Positions 1 through 8,148 of a stretch of 62,332 bases of DNA are shown in pieces. The translations under genes and the position numbers were made by a program. Position 1 is the stretch's first letter; each line of letters begins with the position of its first letter. Where the stretch lies: contig NZ_MPNT01000034.1 of the NCBI RefSeq assembly GCF_001907675.1, forward strand, positions 1 through 62,332, written 5' to 3'. Under the pieces are notes generated by a model. The model had not been told where the DNA came from. It did no database searches and saw nothing but the letters and a program-made list of their open reading frames with translations. Origin of the DNA: Mycobacterium paraffinicum (GTDB lineage Bacteria > Actinomycetota > Actinomycetes > Mycobacteriales > Mycobacteriaceae).

Positions 1-151
1 CCTGTCGGCGGCCGTGCGGCGTCGACAGGTCGGCGACGATGTCGGCGTCCTTGATGTCGACGCCGATCACGGTGTGCCCGTCGGCCTTGAGCCGCTGCGC
101 GGTCTCGTAGCCCATCCCGGACGCCGACCCGGTGACCGCATAAATGCCCAT
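1..151 (-). CDS. Short-chain dehydrogenase/reductase, N-terminal fragment (cut by window edge)
   Basis: The reverse strand from an ATG at 149-151 reads MGIYAVTGSASGMGYETAQ and continues to the window start. The TGSASGMG stretch is the SDR cofactor-binding TGxxxGxG motif, and the following beta-alpha-beta with an aspartate (VIGVDIKDAD) is typical of the nucleotide-binding fold. Only about 50 residues are visible, so the catalytic YxxxK and the substrate cannot be judged. The gene runs leftward away from the DUF2127 gene at 188-952, which has the same orientation and lies 36 bp upstream, so the two may be cotranscribed. Confidence 0.8.
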   Translation of the reverse strand, partial: MGIYAVTGSASGMGYETAQRLKADGHTVIGVDIKDADIVADLSTPHGRRQ

Positions 152-187
152 CGCTTTAGTTCTTACCAGCCGCGGTGGTCTCGGACC

Positions 188-952
188 TCAGGTTCTGGTG
201 GCGGCCTTCTCGACATCGAGCAGCTGCTCGCCGCGTCGTTCCTCGTCGTACGCTTCGCGGCCGCCCCGCAAGCCGAACAGGCGTTTCGAGAACAGCAGGT
301 AGATGACGGCGGCCACGTTGATGGTGAAGGTGACCACGCGGGTCATCGTGATGCCCTTGGCCAGGTCGTGAATCTCCAGCGGCAGGAACACCGACGTGGC
401 TATCACCGCGAAGTACTCACCCCAGCGCTTGAGCAGCCACAGGCCGACGCCTTCCACCACCTCGAGCAGCGCATAGGCGGCCAGCATCAGGGTCAGCAGG
501 GCCAGCGTGGAGGGCTTGGCGGCCAGCGCCTTTTCGAGTTCGTGCACGACGGTCATCTGGTCGACCTTGAACCCGGCGGCACGGAAGATCGGCAGGTCGC
601 GATCGAGGGTAGCCTGGATGGCGCCCCGCGCGCCGCGGAACTTCCACACCGCGTATGCGGCGAGCGCGATCACCACCGCGCGGAACAGGCGTTCCACCGC
701 GAGCGTGCGGATGATGATCGCTTGGCGTAACGCCTTGCCGCGCATGATCATCGGCGCGTCTTCGGCTGGTCCCCGCCCGTGCGGCGCGCCGACGGTGAAT
801 TCACCGCACCGCAGGCAGCGCCACACCTCCCCAAGCCCGGTGGTGCCGCTCAGCCGCGCGGCGAGATCCTCCTCCTCGGGCGCATAGGTGGCGTGTCCCG
901 CGATCGCGCAGGTAACCAGCTCCCACCGATTGATGCCCTGATCTTTGCGCAT
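188..952 (-). CDS. DUF2127 family integral membrane protein with N-terminal CxxC segment
   Basis: A 254-residue protein. The first ~80 residues are soluble and carry a zinc-ribbon-like CLRC at residues 46-49. About four hydrophobic segments follow (roughly 90-105, 148-173, 180-193, 205-222), ending in a charged cytosolic tail. The spacing of the segments and the RWGEYFAVIATSVFLPLEI region fit the DUF2127 membrane family, whose function is not established. The N-terminal Cys motif is an addition to the core domain. It is codirectional with the SDR fragment downstream and the PrpD-like gene upstream. Family assignment is from motif recognition; no function is proposed. Confidence 0.75.
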   Translation of the reverse strand: MRKDQGINRWELVTCAIAGHATYAPEEEDLAARLSGTTGLGEVWRCLRCGEFTVGAPHGRGPAEDAPMIMRGKALRQAIIIRTLAVERLFRAVVIALAAYAVWKFRGARGAIQATLDRDLPIFRAAGFKVDQMTVVHELEKALAAKPSTLALLTLMLAAYALLEVVEGVGLWLLKRWGEYFAVIATSVFLPLEIHDLAKGITMTRVVTFTINVAAVIYLLFSKRLFGLRGGREAYDEERRGEQLLDVEKAATRT

Positions 953-997
953 GGCCGATCATCGCACTGCCGGGCGCGGACCACGCAAGAGGGCGCG

Positions 998-2404
998 TCA
1001 GAACCGGGGACTGGTGCGCGGCCGTTGGGCGCGGGGGCTCACCGCCCCCAGGAGGCCGGTGAGTTCGGTGACCGTTATCTCGTCGAGGTGCTCGACCGCC
1101 GCGACGATGTCGGCCCGCAGCGCCTCCCCGGTGAAGGGTTCGGCTAGCCATCCGAACTTGTCGACGACGCGTACCCACGACATCGGCCGGGTCGGGGAGC
1201 CCTCGTAATCGTCTTGCTCCCGGTCGAATTCGCGTCCGTCGCGGGTCCGCAGGTGGACCCGGGCCGCGGTGCGGTTCGGATAGCCGGCGGTCAGGTCGGC
1301 GGCCGGTTCGACGTCGACGCGGGTCAACAGGTCTTGCACGTCGGCGCGTAGAACCCGCTCGGTTTCCAGCTGTTCGGGGCCCACCCCACCGTCGAGGAGC
1401 GCAACCGCGGCAAGGTACTTGAGGCTGTAGTCGGCCTGCTCCTTGGTGCGGGGGGCATCCTTGGCGCCGTAGGCGCCCCCGCCGGCGAAGTCATACGCGC
1501 CCTGGAAGACCTCGAGGGTCGCCCGCGCGATGTCCTCGCCGCGCAAGCCGTGCTCGCCGCGCAACGCCAAGATCGCGTCGATGACGACCTGGCCGTGGAT
1601 CAGTGAGCAGTACTGCTTCAGGTAGGTCCGCTCGACGCAGGAAAGGCCGCGATCGGTGGTGACGAGATCGATGGGCTGGTCGAAGAGTTGGACCAGGCCG
1701 TGCGGACCCTCGAACAACGACTTGGGCCCGGTGACGCCGCGGGCGGCCAGCATGGTCGCGTAGACGGCGCGCATGCCGGTGATGGCCGGTGAGATGCCCT
1801 TCCAGTTCGAGACCGGCTCGGCGTGCACGGTCGCCAGCGAGACGTTGTCGGTCGCGGCGGCCGCGATGGCGTTGGCGGTGGCGTCGACCCTCAACCCGAG
1901 CAACTTGGCCGCGCCCGCCGCGACCGACATCGACAGCTGCAGCGCATGATTGAGCCCCCGCGCCATCACGGGTACCTGGGCGCTGAACCGGCATTGGACC
2001 TCGTAGGCGACCGCCAGGGCCAGCAGGAAATCGGCCCCGCTGGCGCCGGTGTGCTCCGCGACCGCCAAGACCGCGCCGAAGTTGTCGGCCGGATGGCAGA
2101 GCCCTCCGACAGTCAGATAGGTGTCCAGCAGGTCGGGATACCGCACCAACACCGCGTTGAAGAACGCGGCCTGGTCCACCGATGCCCGTCCGCCGCCCAC
2201 CAGCGTGGCGGTGGGGACGCCGCTGAATTGATCGGTGTGCTCGCGAATGGTCGCAATCAGCTCCCCGTTCAGGGAACCGACGGCGCAGGCGATGCTGTCG
2301 AGCACGTTGCGCTTCAGCAGCGCCCGCGGCCGCCCCGTCAGATCCGCCGACTCCGCGCCGACGACGAATCCGGCCAGCTGATCCACAACGTAGTTCTCTG
2401 CCAT
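998..2404 (-). CDS. MmgE/PrpD family protein (2-methylcitrate dehydratase-like)
   Basis: A 468-residue protein of usual length for the MmgE/PrpD family, which includes 2-methylcitrate dehydratase and cis-aconitate decarboxylase. Family features visible are the N-terminal helical region with LDSIACAVGSL, the GGGRASVDQAAFFNAVLVR stretch, the D-T-Y region near residue 113 followed by HPADN, and the WKGISPAITGM segment. The true substrate is unknown; there are no prpB/prpC neighbours, so a dedicated methylcitrate-cycle role is not supported. A LysR gene lies 92 bp upstream on the same strand and could control it. Confidence 0.85.
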   Translation of the reverse strand: MAENYVVDQLAGFVVGAESADLTGRPRALLKRNVLDSIACAVGSLNGELIATIREHTDQFSGVPTATLVGGGRASVDQAAFFNAVLVRYPDLLDTYLTVGGLCHPADNFGAVLAVAEHTGASGADFLLALAVAYEVQCRFSAQVPVMARGLNHALQLSMSVAAGAAKLLGLRVDATANAIAAAATDNVSLATVHAEPVSNWKGISPAITGMRAVYATMLAARGVTGPKSLFEGPHGLVQLFDQPIDLVTTDRGLSCVERTYLKQYCSLIHGQVVIDAILALRGEHGLRGEDIARATLEVFQGAYDFAGGGAYGAKDAPRTKEQADYSLKYLAAVALLDGGVGPEQLETERVLRADVQDLLTRVDVEPAADLTAGYPNRTAARVHLRTRDGREFDREQDDYEGSPTRPMSWVRVVDKFGWLAEPFTGEALRADIVAAVEHLDEITVTELTGLLGAVSPRAQRPRTSPRF

Positions 2405-2496
2405 GACTTTTCGCCTTCCGCGCTGCTCATTCCACTGAAGCGCAGCGCCGGGCGCCCGTCCAGAACCGTTCTCTTACCAGTGCTCGATGAGACTTC

Positions 2497-3426
2497 TCAC
2501 CGCAGGTGAGGGTCGCCGGCCGGGGCCCACCACCGCCCGGCGGGCGGGGCCGGCCAGGCGCGGGTGCGCGCGATCGCCAGCAACGCGTCGACGGCGCCAC
2601 GCACGCTGGCGCGGTCGTCGTCGCGGCGGTGCAACAGCGACCAGGTCCACAGCGGTACCGGTTCGGCGACGGGACGCTGCCCCAGACTCGGTGGCAGCGC
2701 CGCGGTATGGCGCTTCGGTGACGCGAGCACGGCCCCACCCACCTTGCGTACGTGCGCGTAAAACGCATCCCCGGTGATGCCGCCGTCGTCGATGTGCACG
2801 ACGCGCGCGCCGACGGCGGCCGCGAACTCGGTGGCGTACCGGTTCCACGACGACCATGCCGACTCGTCGGCGTCGACGAGCACGCTGACCCGTTGTGCGG
2901 CAATGGGTTCCGTCGAGCTGGCGCCCGGCAGGACCGCGCGCAGCGGCTCCGTTCGCACCAGGTGCGCGACCAAGCCACGCTCACTGACCTGGTCGGCGGT
3001 CACCCACGCCAGGGCGATGTCCAGGGTGCCCTCGGCCACGCGGTCGGCTTGGGCGTGCGACGGCAGCACCCATTCGTCGAGGCGCAAGTCCGCCGCGGAC
3101 CCCACCAGGGCGGTGATGTCATCGGGCAGCCAGCTGACGTACCCCAGGCGCACCGGCGTGCTGCGCGCCGCCGCCCGCTGGAGCCGGTGCTTGGCATCGT
3201 CGGCCAGCGTCAGGATGTGGCGCGCGTCCGGAAGGAAGGTGCGCCCGGCTTCGGTCAGCCGGACGCTGCGCCGGTCCCGCACGAACAAGTCGGCGCCCAG
3301 CTCGCGCTCCAGCGCGATGATCTGTTGCGAGAGCGCCGGTCCCGAGATGTGCACGCGTTGCGCGGCGCGGCCGAAGTGCAACTCCTCGGCGACGGCCACG
3401 AAATAGCGCAGCTGCCGCAATTCCAT
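2497..3426 (-). CDS. LysR-family transcriptional regulator
   Basis: A 309-residue protein. The classical LysR winged helix-turn-helix occupies residues 1-60 (MELRQLRYFVAVAEELHFG, then RAAQRVHISGPALSQQI and LFVRDRRSVRLTEAG). The rest is the effector-binding region, with a proline/arginine-rich tail. It starts 9 bp downstream of the stop of the IclR gene and precedes the PrpD-like gene on the same strand, so the three may form one transcription unit. Two unrelated regulator types in tandem suggest control of the downstream enzyme or of the divergent SnoaL/SDR pair. Ligand unknown. Confidence 0.9.
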   Translation of the reverse strand: MELRQLRYFVAVAEELHFGRAAQRVHISGPALSQQIIALERELGADLFVRDRRSVRLTEAGRTFLPDARHILTLADDAKHRLQRAAARSTPVRLGYVSWLPDDITALVGSAADLRLDEWVLPSHAQADRVAEGTLDIALAWVTADQVSERGLVAHLVRTEPLRAVLPGASSTEPIAAQRVSVLVDADESAWSSWNRYATEFAAAVGARVVHIDDGGITGDAFYAHVRKVGGAVLASPKRHTAALPPSLGQRPVAEPVPLWTWSLLHRRDDDRASVRGAVDALLAIARTRAWPAPPAGRWWAPAGDPHLR

Positions 3427-3435
3427 ACGCGGAGC

Positions 3436-4353
3436 CTAGACCGCGCGATCGATCACGCCGGGCCGCGGCGGCGCCACGCTGATCGCGGTCGTTTCCTCGG
3501 TCAGGTGCTTACCGATGAGCCGGATCTGCCGCGCCGACAGCGGGCACAGCGGATGCACGGCCACCATCAGTGCCACCTGGCGGTGGTCGAAAACCGGTGC
3601 GGCGATGGTAACCACGGGTTGCTTGCGCCGGCCGGGGTTGTCGTCGGAGAGGAAGCCGATGGTGGTGAACTCGGCGAGCAACTGATCCATGATGTGGCGC
3701 ACGGGTGTCGGCATCTCAGCGCTGTCCAACGTGCCGACCACCTGCACGGCCTGGGCCAGTGCGGGCGTCGTCCAGTCGACGTCGAAGCCGCGCTCCCTCG
3801 TGCGCGCCAGCACCTGCTCCAGGCGCCGGATGCGATCGGGGTTGTCGCCCGCACCGCGGCTGATCCATGCGCGTTGTCCGTTCTCGTCGTCCCACGCGGC
3901 GAGGGCCACCCCGAAGGGCGGAGCGTAAGGGATGCGATCGCCGGGTATCCCGGACGGTTGGGCGGCGGGCTCGCCCTCAAAGGCGGTGACCACCAACGAA
4001 TCACCGAACCGCTCGACCACGGAGCAGGCATAGCCCACCTCGCGAGACAACCGCAGTGCCGCGGAGCGCGCCGCGTGCGCCAGCGGGCGGGCGGTGTCCG
4101 TTCGCGCCGCCACGACGGCCAGCGCCGGGCCCAGGGTGAACGTCTTGGCGACCGGGTCGCGGCTGGCCCACCCGCGGTCGCACAACGTCTTCAGGATCGC
4201 GTGCGCCGTCGCCTGGGTGAGATCGAGCTCGCGTACCACGTCGGAAAACCGCAGCCGCGCATTCCCCGACCGGGCCAGCAGCTCGACCACGTCGAGCACC
4301 CGGGCCGTCGGCGCAGACGTCGCTCCGCGAATGGCTTGACTCCTTTGCCGCAC
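3436..4353 (-). CDS. IclR-family transcriptional regulator
   Basis: A 305-residue protein. The winged HTH is at about residues 18-75 (RVLDVVELLARSG, then LDLTQATAHAILKTLCDRGW) and an IclR-type effector domain follows. It is divergent from the SnoaL-like/SDR pair starting at 4479. The intergenic region holds two copies of ATTCGAGA 21 bp apart, a plausible binding site. The inferred role is local control of the divergent pair and/or itself. The inducer cannot be read from sequence. Confidence 0.9.
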   Translation of the reverse strand: MRQRSQAIRGATSAPTARVLDVVELLARSGNARLRFSDVVRELDLTQATAHAILKTLCDRGWASRDPVAKTFTLGPALAVVAARTDTARPLAHAARSAALRLSREVGYACSVVERFGDSLVVTAFEGEPAAQPSGIPGDRIPYAPPFGVALAAWDDENGQRAWISRGAGDNPDRIRRLEQVLARTRERGFDVDWTTPALAQAVQVVGTLDSAEMPTPVRHIMDQLLAEFTTIGFLSDDNPGRRKQPVVTIAAPVFDHRQVALMVAVHPLCPLSARQIRLIGKHLTEETTAISVAPPRPGVIDRAV

Positions 4354-4372
4354 GATTTAGAGTTGAGCGGAC

Positions 4373-4401
4373 ATTCGAGATTCTATATCGACTATTCGAG
4401 A
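4373..4401. promoter_or_regulatory. Direct-repeat candidate operator between IclR gene and SnoaL/SDR pair
   Basis: ATTCGAGA occurs at 4373-4380 and again at 4394-4401, 21 bp apart, about two helical turns. The sites lie 20-48 bp upstream of the IclR start and within the divergent promoter region. The AT-rich stretch between them (TTCTATATCGACT) could contain a -10 element. Assignment to IclR is inference from position. Confidence 0.4.
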
Positions 4402-4478
4402 AGGCGTATGCTTTTGCTCGCTGCGGCGTTGAGCGACGGCCCGCCGCGCATCATGGTCCATCCGAACGGAGACCTGAC

Positions 4479-4892
4479 ATGACCGAACGTGATGACCGCC
4501 AGGACATCGGCGAGCTGCTGGTGCGCTACGCCACCGGGATAGACCGGCGCGACTGGTCGTTGTTCAGGACCGTATTCACCGAGGACTGCGAACTTGACTA
4601 CGGCGAGATCGGCTCGTGGCGAGGTGTGGATGCCGTCACGGAGTTCATGGACACGACACACGCGATGGCGGGGCACACTCTGCACCGCTTGACCAACCAG
4701 GCCATTACGGTCGACGGCGACAGCGCGTCGGCCCGCACCTATGTCGACGCGGTAATCATGTTCGGCGACAACCAATCCGGCGTCAACGCGTGGGGCTTCT
4801 ACGACGACGACATCGTCCGGGCCGGTGACGGCTGGCGCATTGCGCGCCGCCGATTCACCCCGGTGCGCATCACCACATTCGGGGGCCCTTAG
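4479..4892 (+). CDS. SnoaL-like / NTF2-fold protein
   Basis: A 137-residue protein with the polyketide-cyclase/dehydratase NTF2-like pattern: IGELLVRYATGIDRRDW, LFRTVFTEDCELDYG, and the later beta-strand region ending RRFTPVRITTFGGP. Members include scytalone dehydratase-like and steroid isomerase-like enzymes, but the catalytic role here is unknown. Its stop TAG at 4890-4892 is immediately followed by the ATG of the SDR at 4893, so the two are almost certainly translated from one mRNA and may act on the same substrate. Confidence 0.85.
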   Translation: MTERDDRQDIGELLVRYATGIDRRDWSLFRTVFTEDCELDYGEIGSWRGVDAVTEFMDTTHAMAGHTLHRLTNQAITVDGDSASARTYVDAVIMFGDNQSGVNAWGFYDDDIVRAGDGWRIARRRFTPVRITTFGGP

Positions 4893-5711
4893 ATGTCATT
4901 CGCAGGCAGGTACGGACCGTGGGCGCTGGTGGCGGGCGCCTCTGACGGAGTGGGCGCGGCATTCGCGCGCGGGCTCGCCGAGCGGGGCGTCAACGTGGTG
5001 CTGATCGCCCGTCGGCAGGCCGTCCTCGACGAAGTGGCGGCCAAGATCCGCGACGATACGGCGGTGTCCACCCGTACCCTCGCCATCGACCTCGCCGAAC
5101 CGGGCGCGGCGACGGCGATCGTGGGGGCCACCAGCGACCTGGAGGTCGGCTTCCTCGTGTACTGCGCGGGCGCCGACCCCAACTTCGAGCCGTTCCTGGC
5201 CAATCCGATCGAAGTCGCCGAAGCGATGGTGCAGCGCAACTGCATGGTGCCGATGCAACTGTGTCATCACTTCGCCGCGCCGATGGTCGAACGGGGCCGC
5301 GGCGGCATCGTGTTGTTCGGGTCCGGGGCCGGCCTGGCCGGTGGCGCCAACATGGTCGCGTACGGCGCGACGAAGGCATTCGACATGGTGTTCGCCGAAG
5401 CGCTCTGGGCCGAGTTGCACGACAAGGGCGTCGACGTCCTGGGCCTCATCCTGGGCAAGACCGACACGCCCGCGTTGCGGCGACTCGAGCACAGCCGCGG
5501 GCAGATCGGCTCGCTCGACGACGTACCGCCGGGCGCGGCCACAGTGACGGACGTGATCGCCGAGGCGTTCGGAAACCTGGGCAACGGGCCGACGCTGATG
5601 GTCGGTGACATGATGCGCGCGGCCGAACAACTGCTGGCGTCGCTAACCCGCAACCAGGCCGTCGAGCTTTTCGCGCAAGCCGCGGCGGCCGCCATGGGAC
5701 CGGACAATTAG
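4893..5711 (+). CDS. SDR-family oxidoreductase
   Basis: A 272-residue classical SDR. The cofactor motif GASDGVG sits at residues 15-21, the catalytic Tyr157-x3-Lys161 (YGATK) is present, and YCAGAD occupies the NNAG-equivalent position. It directly abuts the SnoaL-like gene. Substrate is unknown; coupling to an NTF2-fold enzyme suggests a hydroxy/keto intermediate that is also dehydrated or isomerised. Confidence 0.88.
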   Translation: MSFAGRYGPWALVAGASDGVGAAFARGLAERGVNVVLIARRQAVLDEVAAKIRDDTAVSTRTLAIDLAEPGAATAIVGATSDLEVGFLVYCAGADPNFEPFLANPIEVAEAMVQRNCMVPMQLCHHFAAPMVERGRGGIVLFGSGAGLAGGANMVAYGATKAFDMVFAEALWAELHDKGVDVLGLILGKTDTPALRRLEHSRGQIGSLDDVPPGAATVTDVIAEAFGNLGNGPTLMVGDMMRAAEQLLASLTRNQAVELFAQAAAAAMGPDN

Positions 5712-5789
5712 TGACTACCTCCCCCGCTCGCGGGCCGTCATACTGCACTGGGGCGGATTTCCCTCCGAAAGGTTTGCCAAACTTCGAAA

Positions 5790-5808
5790 TCAGGGCAGCC
5801 TAACTTTT
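5790..5808. promoter_or_regulatory. Weak IdeR-box-like sequence upstream of CaCA antiporter
   Basis: The 19 bases TCAGGGCAGCCTAACTTTT match 13 of 19 positions of the mycobacterial IdeR consensus (TTAGGTTAGCCTAACCTAA) as I recall it. A second looser TTAGG..GGCTAA stretch occurs near 5910. The site lies about 170 bp upstream of the antiporter start in an otherwise gene-free 266 bp. The match is imperfect and could be chance. Confidence 0.25.
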
Positions 5809-5977
5809 CAGCCGCGCCCATCTGGCCAGCAAAGATAAGCTGCGGTGCGTCAACCCGCCGCCGATCGATGGCGTTGCTGGCGGCCCGCTTCACGGGTAGT
5901 TTAGGGAGGCGTTAGGCACGGCTAATCCACCGGGAGCAGCCGCTCCAATCGCCACCCCTCCCGATCGAAAGACGACG

Positions 5978-7264
5978 ATGCTCGGCACCGACAGGCCCGC
6001 GGTCACGACCGCGACGGCAGAACGGTCGCGGAGTCTCACCTTGACTCGTTCGGGTTTGATCACCGCGGCGTTCGTCGCCCCCGCGATGATCATCCGCATC
6101 GTCGGCCTGCATCCCGACCCGGTCGTCGCACTGCTGATCTACGGGGCGGCGGTCGTCTCGGCGAGCTTCTTGCTGGCCTGGGCGGCGGAGACCGCACAGA
6201 TCGATGTCTCCGGTGGGCTGGCGACGGCGATCCTCGCGTTGATCGCGGTGCTGCCCGAATACGCCGTCGACCTGTACTACGCGTACGTCTCCGGCCACAA
6301 CGCCGAGTACACGCAATACGCCGCGGCCAACATGACGGGCTCGAACCGGTTGCTGATGGGTCTGGGGTGGCCCGTCGTGGTGTTGGTGAGCATCGTCGTG
6401 GCGCGCAAGGCGGGCGCGAAGAACACCACCGGTCTGGCGCTGCAACCGACCAACCGCGTCGAACTCGGGTTCCTCATGGTCGCCGGCGTCATCGCCTTCG
6501 CGATACCGGCGAGCGGCCAGATTCATTTCGGGTTGGGGCTGGCGCTGCTCGCCTGGTTCGGGTTCTACCTCTATAAGGTCAGCCACGGCGACGTCGAAGA
6601 GCCCGATCTGATCGGGACCGCCGCCGCCCTCGGGGAGCTGCCCGACCGGGGGCGGCGCATCCTCGTCGTCGGCCTCTTCCTGCTCTCCGGCGCCGTGATT
6701 CTGCTGTGCGCCAAGCCCTTCGCCGACAACTTGGTCGCCGCGGGCACCGAGCTGGGCATCGACCGGTTCCTGCTCGTCCAGTGGCTGGCCCCGCTCGCGT
6801 CCGAGGCCCCTGAATTCATCGTCGCCACCATCTTCGCCGCCCGCGGCAAGGGCACGGCGGCCATCGCCACCCTGATCTCCTCCAAGGTCAACCAATGGAC
6901 GCTGCTCATCGGGTCACTGCCGGTCGCCCACCTGCTGGGCGGCGGCGGATTCTCGCTGCAGCTGGACTCACGTCAGATCGAAGAGGTGCTCCTCACGGCC
7001 ACCCAGACCATGATGGGAGTGGCGCTGCTGCTGGCGCTGCGGTTCCACCGCGCCGCGGCGTGCACGCTGCTGGCCTTGTTCGTCGTGCAATTCCCGATCG
7101 CCTCGACGCATGGCCGGCTGCTGCTCTGTGCCGTCTACACCGTGGTGGCGGTCGTCGCGCTGATCCGCTACCGCCGTTACGTGGCGGCCACCCTGCGGGC
7201 GCCGTTCTTCGGGACGGCCCTCCGGCACAGCGGTCACCCGCACCATTCGGAGCCAGACGCCTAG
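5978..7264 (+). CDS. Sodium/calcium exchanger (CaCA) family membrane antiporter
   Basis: A 428-residue protein, strongly hydrophobic throughout (about 10-11 membrane spans), with two internally related alpha-repeat-like motifs. The first is AVLPEYAVDLYYAY followed by NMTGSNRLLMGLGW; the second is LASEAPEFIVATIFAA followed by LISSKVNQWTLLIGSL. Paired acidic residues in such repeats bind the cation in the CaCA superfamily. The transported ion (Ca2+, or another divalent/monovalent cation) cannot be told. A short N-terminal arm precedes the first span. The 5' region carries a weak metal-regulator-like box. Confidence 0.82.
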   Translation: MLGTDRPAVTTATAERSRSLTLTRSGLITAAFVAPAMIIRIVGLHPDPVVALLIYGAAVVSASFLLAWAAETAQIDVSGGLATAILALIAVLPEYAVDLYYAYVSGHNAEYTQYAAANMTGSNRLLMGLGWPVVVLVSIVVARKAGAKNTTGLALQPTNRVELGFLMVAGVIAFAIPASGQIHFGLGLALLAWFGFYLYKVSHGDVEEPDLIGTAAALGELPDRGRRILVVGLFLLSGAVILLCAKPFADNLVAAGTELGIDRFLLVQWLAPLASEAPEFIVATIFAARGKGTAAIATLISSKVNQWTLLIGSLPVAHLLGGGGFSLQLDSRQIEEVLLTATQTMMGVALLLALRFHRAAACTLLALFVVQFPIASTHGRLLLCAVYTVVAVVALIRYRRYVAATLRAPFFGTALRHSGHPHHSEPDA

Positions 7265-7300
7265 CGCCCAGTGATCGCCCGGCCGTATACGGTCCACGGT

Positions 7301-8137
7301 ATGAATCGAGTTTCGGTGATCACCGGCGGCGCGGGTGGCATGGGTCTGGCCACGGCCAGGATCGTCGGCCGCGACCACACCCTGGTCCTCTGCGACGTCA
7401 GGCAGGACCGGCTCAAGGCGGCGGCCGCAGCGCTCGAGGCGCTCGGGATGACGCCGACGGCCGTCGACTGCGACGTCACCGACCGGGCTGCCGTCGATGA
7501 CCTGCTCGAAACGGCGCAGGGTCTCGGGACGCTCGCCTCGGTCATCCACACCGCGGGTGTGAGCCCGAGCATGGGCCCCGCCGACTATGTCATGCGGACC
7601 AACGCGCTCGGCACGCTCAACGTCAACGAGGCGTTCTACGCCGCGGCCGGCGAGGGCGCCGTGATCGTCAACGTGGCCTCGATGGCGGCCCACATTCTTC
7701 CCGCGGAAATGGTTCCGGTGGACCAATTTCCGCTCGCGCTGCGCGACGCCGACGCCTTCCTGGACGCCCTGATGACGACGTGCGACATCGTGCCCGAGGA
7801 AGCGCGGTCCGGCATCGCCTACGCGGTCAGCAAGAGCTTTGTGAAGTGGTACAGCCAGTCGCAGGCGGAGAGGTTCAACGGGCGCGCGCTGCGCATCGTC
7901 TCGGTTTCACCGGGCTCGATCGACACCGAGATGGGCAGGCTCGAGGAGCAGGCGGGCGCGGGCGCAATGGTCACCAACGCCGCGGTCCCGCGGTGGGGCA
8001 AGGCCGAGGAGATGGCCGAACTGCTCGCCTTCTGCGCCAGTGACAAGGCGGGCTACCTCACCGGCACCGACATCCTCAGCGACGGCGGCGTCATCGCCTC
8101 GATGACCGAGCGGGCGCGGGCGGCCGCCGCCGGCTGA
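7301..8137 (+). CDS. SDR-family oxidoreductase
   Basis: The ATG at 7301 gives a 278-residue protein beginning MNRVSVITGGAGGMGLATA, the ideal position for the TGxxxGxG motif. An in-frame GTG at 7271 would add ten residues without family support. The catalytic YAVSKSF (Tyr-x3-Lys) is present, preceded by an insertion relative to classical SDRs (ILPAEMVPVDQF...IVPEEA). The C-terminus (GYLTGTDILSDGGVI) is typical. It is convergent with the SulP gene, 11 bp from its stop. Substrate unknown. Confidence 0.87.
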   Translation: MNRVSVITGGAGGMGLATARIVGRDHTLVLCDVRQDRLKAAAAALEALGMTPTAVDCDVTDRAAVDDLLETAQGLGTLASVIHTAGVSPSMGPADYVMRTNALGTLNVNEAFYAAAGEGAVIVNVASMAAHILPAEMVPVDQFPLALRDADAFLDALMTTCDIVPEEARSGIAYAVSKSFVKWYSQSQAERFNGRALRIVSVSPGSIDTEMGRLEEQAGAGAMVTNAAVPRWGKAEEMAELLAFCASDKAGYLTGTDILSDGGVIASMTERARAAAAG

Positions 8138-8148
8138 GCCCGCCGGCG

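Noticed and set aside
2752..4482. 576-codon plus-strand open frame
   Set aside because: It is antisense to the LysR and IclR genes, both of which have clear family motifs; its composition is that of a shadow frame.
5912..6895. 327-codon minus-strand open frame over the antiporter gene
   Set aside because: Its Glu/Gln/Asp/Gly-rich low-complexity content mirrors the hydrophobic codons of the real membrane-protein gene on the other strand.
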